NCBI GenBank assembly: GCA_947443815.1
Contig: CANEXR010000216.1
Location: forward strand, 1 to 5,173
From: Flavobacteriaceae bacterium
Lineage (GTDB): Bacteria; Bacteroidota; Bacteroidia; Flavobacteriales; Flavobacteriaceae
Direction: 5' to 3'
DNA length: 5,173 nucleotides
Position numbers and translations under genes: made by a program. This document shows positions 1-5,173 of this stretch, piece after piece. The notes beneath the pieces were generated by a model. That model made no database searches. It was not told the DNA's origin and saw only the letters and a program-made list of their open reading frames with translations. Numbering within the stretch: position 1 is the stretch's first letter; each line of letters opens with the position of its first letter.

Positions 1-654
1 TCTGCAGGAACCATGAAAGGACAAAATGGAATTCAGGATCTTTCGCTTACGCTAAAATACATGCCGATTGAAAAAACCGTTGGAAAAAATACCTATTCTG
101 TTTATGCATTGGGTAGTTTTTCGGCACCAGTATCAAATTATCCTGCCGATTATCTTCCTTTGAGTATTGGTATGCAAAGCAAAACAGCTGCCTTACGATT
201 AATGGGAGATTACCAAAGAGGCAATTTTTTCGCTACCCTTTCTGGAGCTTATGTAAAAAGAGCCAACATTACAATCGACAGAAATTCCTATTTGACCAAT
301 GACGAAGTGCATTATACGAACAAGGTTGATATGCCTGATTTAATTTCGGTGAATTTCAGAACTGGATTTCGTTCTAACCGATTGATTGCCGAGTTTATAA
401 TTGACAATTGGGTTACACAATCAGGTGGTTTTGATATTACCAAAAACAACATGCCTTTTCCGAGCAACACTATGAATTCTATACGATACGGGTTTAACTC
501 TAAATATACTTTCAAAAAAATACCTCAATTATCACTTGTAGGCGGGTATAATTATGTGGCAGATGGAAAAAATGTGGGCAAATCAGATGCCTTTTACGGT
601 GGTTTATTTTATGTAATTAATTTTAAAAAAACGAGCAAACAAGATGAAAAATAA
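1..654 (+). CDS. Outer-membrane beta-barrel protein, C-terminal part (5' end outside window)
   Basis: The reading frame is open from base 1, with codons S-A-G-T before the first ATG at 13, and the product has no signal peptide. The ATG at 13 is therefore very probably internal and the gene starts upstream. The visible residues (about 217) form a succession of short segments with alternating hydrophobic and polar residues, rich in Tyr, Phe and Gly, separated by Asn/Asp/Lys turns. Examples are YSVYALGSF, FFATLSGAYV, LISVNFRTGF, LSLVGGYNYV and a last strand ending FYGGLFYVINF. This is the pattern of an outer-membrane beta-barrel, with the final aromatic strand almost at the C-terminus and a short Lys-rich tail. 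No plug or TonB-box region is visible. The last 11 bases overlap the start of the haloperoxidase-like lipoprotein gene, implying co-transcription and probably translational coupling, so the barrel may serve as channel or partner for that surface enzyme (inference). Ligand and family are not recognisable from this part. Confidence 0.75.
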   Translation, partial: SAGTMKGQNGIQDLSLTLKYMPIEKTVGKNTYSVYALGSFSAPVSNYPADYLPLSIGMQSKTAALRLMGDYQRGNFFATLSGAYVKRANITIDRNSYLTNDEVHYTNKVDMPDLISVNFRTGFRSNRLIAEFIIDNWVTQSGGFDITKNNMPFPSNTMNSIRYGFNSKYTFKKIPQLSLVGGYNYVADGKNVGKSDAFYGGLFYVINFKKTSKQDEK

Positions 655-2200
655 TATTCAAAAAACAATCTATACCAGTCTTCTAGCTATATTCCTTGCC
701 TGCACTTATTCGTGTAGCGACGATATTACAGAGAGAAATGAAGCGTTTCAAGCTTTGAATCCTACTAATACAGATGCTTTAGCAGGAACATGGAAACCTG
801 TTTTGTTAACTGCACCCGATGAGTTTGCCTTGGACGCACCAATAGCTACCAACACACCAGCCTTTACAAGAGAAATCAATGAAATAAAAAGTTACCAAGC
901 CAATCTAACAGAGGCGCAAAAAGGCATCATCAAATACTGGAGCGCCGGTGGTGTATTGCGTTGGAACGAAATCATGCGTACCTTAGTAGCGAGACACAAC
1001 CGACCACCGTATCAAAATGAAGACGGTACCTATCCTGCACCATCAGGAGCTAATCCTTTTAATAATCCGCAGTTTCCGTTTTCTAATCCACCTTATGCCG
1101 CTAGAGCTTACGCCTATGTTAGCGCTGCACAATATGATGCAATGATTGCTGCTTGGCATTATAAAAAACTATACAATAGAGCTGCTCCATATACAGTTGA
1201 TACCAATTTATTGGTTTTGATTCCAAAAAGCACGATGCCATCCTACCCTTCCGAGGACGGAGTTTTATCTGGTGTTACGGTTGAATTATTGAAATTATTA
1301 TTCCCTACCGAAATTGCTTATATCGATGGAAAAGCAGAAGAAGAAAAATTATATCGCATTATGAGCGGCGCCAATGTTCGCAGTGATATTGATGCTGGAA
1401 TTAGTTTGGGACGAAAAATTGCTAGTAAATTCATTGCTCGTGCAGCAACTGATGGCGCAGGAGCAGCCATTGGAACCCCTGAAATCTGGGCACAATTAGA
1501 AACACAAACAATAGCCAAGGGAGAAACGCCTTGGATATCTTTAGAATCTCCAAAAAGACCTCCGATGTTGCCTTTGTTTGGAAAAGTAAAATCATTTTTA
1601 ATGACGCCACAAATGGTAATTGATAGCCGTCCTGTGGCACCACCATCCACTAAATCACCTGAATTTGCAAAAGAATTAGCTGAAATAAAAGCATTTAGCA
1701 ACAACAATTCTAAACAAAACCAGCAGATTGTTACCTTCTGGGCTGATGGTGTAGGAACTTATACCCCACCAGGACATTGGAACGCCATTGCAGCCGAAGC
1801 ATTTGTATCTGAAAACTATAGCGAAGTACGATGGGCTAGAAATATGGCCTTATTAAATCTTTCTATGATGGATGCCGCCATTAGTTGTTGGGATGCTAAA
1901 TATACTTATTTCAATCCAAGACCTTCGCAAGTAGATCCTTCTATAAAATCAACTACGGGAGTCCCTAATTTTCCTGCTTACGTTTCGGGGCATTCTACTT
2001 TTAGCGGTGCTGCTTGTACGGTTTTGTCACATATCCTTCCGGCTAAAGCAGCCAGTTTCAAAGCTATGGCAAAACAAGCCTCAGACTCTCGCATGTTTGG
2101 CGCCCTTCATTACCGAAGTGATTGCGAAAAAGGATTGATATTAGGCGAAACCGTTGGTAATTTTGCGGTTGCTAGAGCCACAACTGATGGCGCAGAATAA
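644..2200 (+). CDS. Vanadium-dependent haloperoxidase / PAP2-family lipoprotein, probably surface-exposed
   Basis: The 518-residue product begins with a lipoprotein signal: basic N-terminus, hydrophobic residues 9-19, and Cys24 in TYSC followed by S-D-D. Cys20 in FLAC is a second possible lipid site. The C-terminal half carries the full vanadate/phosphate-binding signature: K419-x6-R426-P427, then S448-G449-H450 in AYVSGHS, then S482-R483-x5-H489-x3-D493. In haloperoxidases of this superfamily the second His binds vanadate and the first acts as acid/base; related acid phosphatases use the same residues. Known activity would be oxidation of halide by H2O2 to hypohalous acid, or phosphate-ester hydrolysis; the sequence cannot settle which. 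The usual Pro of PSGH is Val447. Residues 153-272 align without gaps to 398-517 as an internal duplication whose N-terminal copy lacks the catalytic histidines. The ATG at 644 lies inside the upstream barrel gene (11-base overlap) and gives an immediate signal peptide, supporting this start. An intrinsic terminator follows. Confidence 0.9.
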   Translation: MKNNIQKTIYTSLLAIFLACTYSCSDDITERNEAFQALNPTNTDALAGTWKPVLLTAPDEFALDAPIATNTPAFTREINEIKSYQANLTEAQKGIIKYWSAGGVLRWNEIMRTLVARHNRPPYQNEDGTYPAPSGANPFNNPQFPFSNPPYAARAYAYVSAAQYDAMIAAWHYKKLYNRAAPYTVDTNLLVLIPKSTMPSYPSEDGVLSGVTVELLKLLFPTEIAYIDGKAEEEKLYRIMSGANVRSDIDAGISLGRKIASKFIARAATDGAGAAIGTPEIWAQLETQTIAKGETPWISLESPKRPPMLPLFGKVKSFLMTPQMVIDSRPVAPPSTKSPEFAKELAEIKAFSNNNSKQNQQIVTFWADGVGTYTPPGHWNAIAAEAFVSENYSEVRWARNMALLNLSMMDAAISCWDAKYTYFNPRPSQVDPSIKSTTGVPNFPAYVSGHSTFSGAACTVLSHILPAKAASFKAMAKQASDSRMFGALHYRSDCEKGLILGETVGNFAVARATTDGAE

Positions 2201-2273
2201 AGAATACATTGGTGTTTTTTACTAAATAGTTAATTTCAAATGGTTTGTTTTAAACATTAAAAAATAGCAATAT

Positions 2274-2307
2274 AACCTAACAGGCTTTTAAGTCTGTTGG
2301 GTTTTTT
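2274..2307 (+). terminator. Rho-independent terminator after the haloperoxidase gene
   Basis: Bases 2274-2285 pair with 2292-2303 as a 12-pair stem including two G-T wobbles, with a six-base loop TTTTAA and a run of six T at 2302-2307. It lies 74 bases past the stop of the haloperoxidase-like gene, so it should end the barrel/lipoprotein transcript and separate it from the DoxX-like gene. An alternative TTG start for the DoxX-like gene at 2297 would fall inside this hairpin, which argues against that start. Confidence 0.8.
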
Positions 2308-2365
2308 AAGCCTTAAAAACTATTGCCGATTCATAGCTCGCATAAAATTTAAATTTAAAATCAGT

Positions 2366-2827
2366 ATGAAATCTTCCTTTCTTCACCTCTATTTCCAGTT
2401 CAGCCAAAAGATGGAAAAACACAGCATTAATTTAATACGAATTTCTCTAGCCATTGTCTATATCTGGTTTGGTGCCCTAAAAATTTTTGGGATGAGCCCT
2501 GCCGGTGAACTCGTAGAACAAACCGTTTATTGGTTTAAACCTGAAATATTCATGCCCATTCTCGGTCTTTGCGAAGTAATTATTGGACTTGGATTACTCC
2601 TAAAAAAATACATTCCTTACACTATAGCACTCTTATTAATGCACATGATGGTTACTTTTTTTCCCATTTTTATAGTAAAAAAAGCCTGTTTTGATGCATT
2701 CCCTTATTGTCCCACCTTGATAGGGCAGTACATTATCAAAAATCTTGTTTTAATTTCGGGCGCCCTTGTAGTGGCGGCTAAATACAATCAAACCTATTAT
2801 GCTAATTTAAACAGTGGCACTAAGTAA
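2366..2827 (+). CDS. DoxX-like four-helix inner-membrane protein (RclC/YkgB-like)
   Basis: The product is 153 residues from this ATG. Four hydrophobic segments lie at about residues 24-41, 62-79, 86-104 and 123-138. The first runs RISLAIVYIWFGALKIFG, the second LGLCEVIIGLGLLL, and the last IIKNLVLISGALVVAA. This layout and the WFG-LK-F element are typical of the DoxX-like superfamily, and the order of motifs resembles the RclC/YkgB (DUF417) branch, one member of which is tied to reactive-chlorine resistance in E. coli. The resemblance is from memory and is not proof of function; DoxX-like proteins are also linked to quinone or thiosulfate metabolism. Two Cys in the loop before helix 4 (C108 and C115) might form a redox pair. 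The start is uncertain: ATG 2411 (MEKHSIN) would give 138 residues and keep all four helices; ATG 2366 is preferred because related proteins often carry a short amphipathic N-terminus. A TTG at 2297 is rejected because it lies in the terminator. Confidence 0.75.
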   Translation: MKSSFLHLYFQFSQKMEKHSINLIRISLAIVYIWFGALKIFGMSPAGELVEQTVYWFKPEIFMPILGLCEVIIGLGLLLKKYIPYTIALLLMHMMVTFFPIFIVKKACFDAFPYCPTLIGQYIIKNLVLISGALVVAAKYNQTYYANLNSGTK

Positions 2828-2884
2828 AATATTTTTATTTTTACATTTCTTTATGTATTTTATAAAAAATAAAAAAACAGCCTA

Positions 2885-3430
2885 ATGCCTACTTTACACT
2901 ACAAAAGAGCCACTACTTATGCCGAGTTAGAACAAATTCGCGCCTTACAAATACAGAATAGCATTCCGAATATCACGCCCGAAGAAAAACTTCAAGAAGG
3001 CTTTGTCACGGTGCAACATACGGTGGAATTGCTTGAACAAATGAACAATGCCTGCGCCCATATTATTGCAAAAGATGGGGAAACTGTAGTGGGTTTTGCT
3101 TTGGTAATGCTTCCCGAGTTCAGAAACGAGATACAAGTGCTGGCCTCCATGTTTGACCGAATCGATTCTTTATTGCCAAACCCAAGTTCTTATGTGGTAA
3201 TGGGGCAAATTTGTGTCGCTAAAAAATACCGAAAACAAGGTATATTTAGAGGATTATATGCTTTTTATAAAGAAGAACTTCAAGACCAATTTGATTTTTT
3301 AATAACAGATGTCGCCGTAATCAACGAGCGTTCCATGCAAGCACACGAAGCGGTTGGTTTCAAAAAAATAGATACCTATGAAGAAGACGCTGTTGTTTGG
3401 AATATAATAGCTTGGGATTGGAGACATTAA
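2885..3430 (+). CDS. GNAT-family N-acetyltransferase
   Basis: The 181-residue product has the GNAT fold signatures in order. A central strand pair spans about residues 57-76 (HIIAKDGETVVGFALVML). Motif A is at 106-125, with strand MGQICVAKKYRKQGIFRG; R116-x-x-G119 is the acetyl-CoA pyrophosphate-binding element, with Phe121 where many members have Gly or Ala. Motif B is at 147-159, with N147-x-x-S150 and a closing H154-E-A-V-G-F159 of the usual kind. The enzyme should transfer an acetyl group from acetyl-CoA to an amine, in the cytoplasm. The acceptor cannot be read from the sequence; nothing marks it as a ribosomal-protein or antibiotic acetyltransferase. The start is the first ATG after a 57-base A/T-rich spacer from the DoxX-like gene. 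The downstream gene faces it, so it is the last gene of its direction here; no convincing terminator was found in 3431-3539. Confidence 0.85.
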   Translation: MPTLHYKRATTYAELEQIRALQIQNSIPNITPEEKLQEGFVTVQHTVELLEQMNNACAHIIAKDGETVVGFALVMLPEFRNEIQVLASMFDRIDSLLPNPSSYVVMGQICVAKKYRKQGIFRGLYAFYKEELQDQFDFLITDVAVINERSMQAHEAVGFKKIDTYEEDAVVWNIIAWDWRH

Positions 3431-3539
3431 TACTGCAGTTGTAGAATACGCAATAGTTTAAGTCAAGAACAATTAAAAAAAACAATTCTTTAAAATAAAG
3501 ACTGTTAAAATGTTTGCTCAGTATTCACGACAAATTTAG

Positions 3540-3746
3540 TTACTCATTAGCACTCTTTTCGTAGGTTTTTTTGTTTTGTTCTCCATTATAAAGGCGTTTG
3601 TATTTTTTGTATTTAAAGAACAAAATATAGGTAATAGTAGGATGAATGATCACAAACAAAATGACATTTAGTTGTTGATAAGTTATGCCAAGTAGGTTGC
3701 TCATTACTTGCATTATTTTAACGCATATCCAAAAAATAGTATCCAT
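3540..3746 (-). CDS. Small membrane protein of unknown function (68 residues)
   Basis: The product starts with an amphipathic stretch (residues 3-20, IFWICVKIMQVMSNLLG), then the element ITYQQLNV. One strong hydrophobic segment follows at about 27-45 (VILFVIIHPTITYILFF), then a very basic stretch KYKKYKRL and a polar Lys/Glu-rich tail. The layout suggests one transmembrane helix with the basic tail in the cytoplasm. The arrangement of a Tyr-x-x-x-Asn-Val element just before a helix containing I-H-P looks like small proteins seen in Flavobacteriaceae, which supports a true gene, but I know no function for them. The opposite-strand frame at 3685-3894 overlaps it and has no such organisation. 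It converges with the acetyltransferase gene and lies 162 bases downstream of the next - strand gene. Confidence 0.65.
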   Translation of the reverse strand: MDTIFWICVKIMQVMSNLLGITYQQLNVILFVIIHPTITYILFFKYKKYKRLYNGEQNKKTYEKSANE

Positions 3747-3908
3747 AGTTGATTTTTTTTTAATTAGACTAAAAATTGTTTACTTAAAAAAAATTAAGAG
3801 ACTTGAAGTCTTGAAATTTCGAATAGCAAGAAAAAAGCCTCTTGAAATCTTCCAAATAATTTTACGAACATTTCTACATTTTGAACGCAAATAATTTGTT
3901 CTATTTCC
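3747..3908. other. A/T-rich spacer with repeated TCTTGAAAT element
   Basis: This spacer separates two - strand genes and holds no plausible coding frame of its own. TCTTGAAAT occurs at 3809-3817 and 3840-3848, 31 bases apart (about three helical turns), and a 13-base palindrome AGACTTGAAGTCT lies at 3799-3811, partly overlapping the first copy. Read on the - strand, the palindrome is followed by CTTAATTTTTTTT, so it could instead act as a weak terminator for the gene at 3909-4361. The stem is only about four to six pairs. Either role is tentative. Confidence 0.3.
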
Positions 3909-4361
3909 TTATGAAATTAAGGTAGCCATATCTTCTTTGTCCAAGTATCCATTACAAACGCCAAACTCAATGAGTTGATTGTCTTCAAAGTCAAAAATGA
4001 AAGCAATCTGCTTGGCATATACCACGCCGTTCATAGGTATTGGAGCTTGTTTGTGCTGGTAGGTCCATTTGTATACTTTTACATTTTTTCCAAATTCACA
4101 AAACAGGCATTTGGAATCAAACGGTGTCACTTTTAAAAGTTCTGTTCCTATATGAGGTCTATTCCAACTGGCCATACTGTTTTTTATCATTTCTAGAACG
4201 GCTTCATAGTCTTCAACAAATGACAAGTCATATTTGGTAAAAAGCTTTGTAAAAAGATCTAGTTCCATTGTTTTACAAGCCATTTTCAGGTCTTTTAAAA
4301 ATGCTTTTGTCATTTCTGGAGTAAAATAGTCTTTGTCTAAAATAATTTTTGTGTTGCTCAT
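3909..4361 (-). CDS. Protein of unknown function, 150 residues, with a CxxC motif
   Basis: I do not recognise a named family. The N-terminal half is predicted mainly helical (residues 14-66, Lys/Met/Leu-rich, ending NSMASWNRPH). The C-terminal half looks like strands: FDSKCLFCEF at 81-90, KVYKWTY at 95-101, KQIAFIFDFEDNQLIEFGV at 117-135, then GYLDKEDM. Cys85 and Cys88 form a CxxC within a strand and Cys136 lies in the last strand. There is no signal peptide or membrane helix, so it is probably cytoplasmic. A helix-then-sheet order of this size would be compatible with an NTF2/SnoaL-like fold, but that is only a guess from secondary-structure pattern. Conserved-looking aromatic and Gly positions and a stop-free frame of 150 codons support a true gene. 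The start ATG follows an A/T-rich leader, and the gene is divergent from the + strand gene at 4549. Confidence 0.75.
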   Translation of the reverse strand: MSNTKIILDKDYFTPEMTKAFLKDLKMACKTMELDLFTKLFTKYDLSFVEDYEAVLEMIKNSMASWNRPHIGTELLKVTPFDSKCLFCEFGKNVKVYKWTYQHKQAPIPMNGVVYAKQIAFIFDFEDNQLIEFGVCNGYLDKEDMATLIS

Positions 4362-4548
4362 AATTTTCGTTTTTATTATTAATACGAAATGGATTAAAAG
4401 GTAACCTTTGTTTTTTATACTATTACGAAAACTCTTCTGATTGGTGCCACTATGATTGTTTTAAATATTTTTCAAAAAAGGGTTGCCTTTTTGGTTTTTG
4501 GGTATTAATGATTAAAGGGTAAAGATCAATTTATAATTAATTATTTGA
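4362..4548. promoter_or_regulatory. Divergent intergenic region with palindromes and hairpins
   Basis: This 187-base spacer must hold the promoters of the - strand gene ending at 4361 and the + strand gene at 4549. It contains a palindrome AAAGGTAACCTTT at 4397-4409 followed by a T run at 4411-4416. A perfect seven-pair hairpin (4475-4481 with 4486-4492, loop GTTG) is flanked by A and T tracts. Near-identical decamers TAATACGAAA (4380-4389) and TATTACGAAA (4421-4430) are 41 bases apart, and an inverted TTTCGT lies at 4365-4370. I found no full match to the Bacteroidota TTTG / TAnnTTTG promoter pattern with correct spacing; TACCTTTT on the - strand, within the palindrome, is a one-mismatch -7-like element without a partner at the right distance. 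Confidence 0.4.
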
Positions 4549-5173
4549 ATGCTTATGGATATCGTTAGAATTTTGCTATTTGTTGGTTTATGGTCATTGG
4601 TTACTGTAACTCTTACTCCATTTAAAAATTTTATAATGAGAAAAATGAAATCAGTTTACAACAAAATTAAATTTACAAGTCGGAGGATTTACAGGGTTTT
4701 AAATGTAAATAAGTTCCCTGATTTTGTTTGGAAAGAACTTATTAAATTCCATAAAAGTGCTGAATGGAATTTTGGACAATTTGACAATAACAAGCATATC
4801 GAGTGTACTTTTGCGGTTGATGATACTAATTATGTAAATTTTAATTACACTGTAAATTCTGATAACCTAACATTTAGATCAATAATACTTCAAAGTTTTA
4901 ATGAAGAAATTACTAATGATATATTAATATTAGCATCCCATTTTAATGGATTATTAAGTTTTGGGGTTGTTAAGGTGAGTATAAAATATAATTATGTTGA
5001 ATTTGAATATTCTAGGGATTTATTAACCTATTCCTTGTTCTCTTCAGAAATAAATTCAGATACTGACACACATTTTAAATTAACGAAAGATTGTTTTTGG
5101 TCTTTTACGAATTTAATTGAAACCGGTGACGACCCTGTGTTTGTTTTTTCTGAACTTTTGAGAAGAAAAAAAA
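4549..5173 (+). CDS. Membrane-anchored protein of unknown function, 3' end outside window
   Basis: From the ATG at 4549 the frame stays open for 208 codons to the last base without a stop, so the gene is cut by the right edge. ATG 4555 is an equally good start, two residues later. Residues 5-25 (VRILLFVGLWSLVTVTLTP) form one hydrophobic segment, followed by a strongly basic stretch (residues 26-50, with KNF, RKMK, KIK and RR) that should sit in the cytoplasm. The rest looks like a soluble alpha/beta domain: strands around 84-103 and 138-155, a helix around 110-134, and an ending with LTKDCFWSFTNLI and DDPVFVFSELL. The final part vaguely recalls YbjN-like / secretion-chaperone-like domains, but I cannot assign it. 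The third codon positions are mostly A or T and the gene is visibly AT-richer than the haloperoxidase gene, though lineage-specific genes in such genomes often are. Confidence 0.7.
   Translation, partial: MLMDIVRILLFVGLWSLVTVTLTPFKNFIMRKMKSVYNKIKFTSRRIYRVLNVNKFPDFVWKELIKFHKSAEWNFGQFDNNKHIECTFAVDDTNYVNFNYTVNSDNLTFRSIILQSFNEEITNDILILASHFNGLLSFGVVKVSIKYNYVEFEYSRDLLTYSLFSSEINSDTDTHFKLTKDCFWSFTNLIETGDDPVFVFSELLRRKK

Noticed and set aside
1..16. ATG at 13 as the true start of the beta-barrel gene, with AGGA just before it
   Set aside because: The frame is open to base 1, the AGGA is too close to the ATG, and a barrel protein needs a signal peptide that is absent here.
312..515. 67-codon - strand frame within the beta-barrel gene
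   Set aside because: It is antisense to a convincing barrel sequence and shows no signal, domain or leader.
1318..1707. 129-codon frame on the - strand within the haloperoxidase gene, and a shorter one at 1431-1646
   Set aside because: They lie entirely antisense to a well-supported gene, with no recognisable domain; they are by-products of that gene's codon composition.
2297..2365. Upstream extension of the DoxX-like gene from a TTG at 2297
   Set aside because: The start would sit inside the terminator hairpin and its T run, and the added residues (basic and unstructured) do not belong to the membrane-protein family.
2832..2875. Perfect 11-base inverted repeat TTTTTATTTTT / AAAAATAAAAA between the DoxX-like and acetyltransferase genes
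   Set aside because: It consists only of A and T with a 22-base loop, giving a weak stem; such symmetry is expected in low-complexity spacer, so it is not called a terminator.
3431..3539. Search for a bidirectional terminator between the converging acetyltransferase and small membrane-protein genes
   Set aside because: Only four- or five-pair stems such as CTTTA-AAA-TAAAG near 3490-3502 were seen, too weak to call.
3685..3894. 69-codon + strand frame overlapping the small membrane-protein gene
   Set aside because: Its product is a Lys/Ile/Leu-rich string typical of translated A/T-rich spacer, and it overlaps the better organised - strand gene.
4040..4240. 66-codon + strand frame opposite the 150-residue unknown gene
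   Set aside because: It is fully antisense to a longer, better supported gene and has no domain pattern.

Overview
The window reads as chromosomal DNA from a member of the Bacteroidota, most likely Flavobacteriaceae and probably Flavobacterium or a close relative. The evidence is AT-rich DNA, start codons preceded by A/T-rich stretches rather than Shine-Dalgarno sequences, a lipoprotein signal followed by Ser-Asp-Asp (the type of surface-export signal described in Flavobacterium and Bacteroides), and small proteins of a flavobacterial look. The genus call is inference.

Left part (1-2307): a two-gene unit on the + strand. The 3' end of an outer-membrane beta-barrel gene overlaps by 11 bases the start of a 518-residue lipoprotein of the vanadium-dependent haloperoxidase / PAP2 family. 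The enzyme has a complete set of vanadate/phosphate-binding motifs in its C-terminal half and a clear degenerate copy of the same domain in its N-terminal half. A good intrinsic terminator closes the unit at about 2274-2307.

Middle part (2308-3430): two more + strand genes. One encodes a four-helix DoxX-like inner-membrane protein with some resemblance to the RclC/YkgB group, and the other a GNAT N-acetyltransferase. They are separated from the haloperoxidase by the terminator and from each other by a 57-base A/T-only-looking spacer, so they need not be functionally linked.

Right part (3431-5173): two - strand genes, a 68-residue membrane protein and a 150-residue protein of unknown function. 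Divergent from the latter is a + strand gene that runs off the right edge without a stop codon and encodes an N-terminally membrane-anchored protein of unknown function. The divergent spacer at 4362-4548 carries short palindromes, hairpins and a repeated motif that could be regulatory.

Most of the window is ordinary accessory or housekeeping-like content. The feature of greatest interest is the haloperoxidase-like lipoprotein: probable cell-surface location, internal duplication with one dead copy, active-site spacing resembling the fungal chloroperoxidase, and close coupling to an outer-membrane barrel. I saw no mobile element, CRISPR array, tRNA or rRNA.
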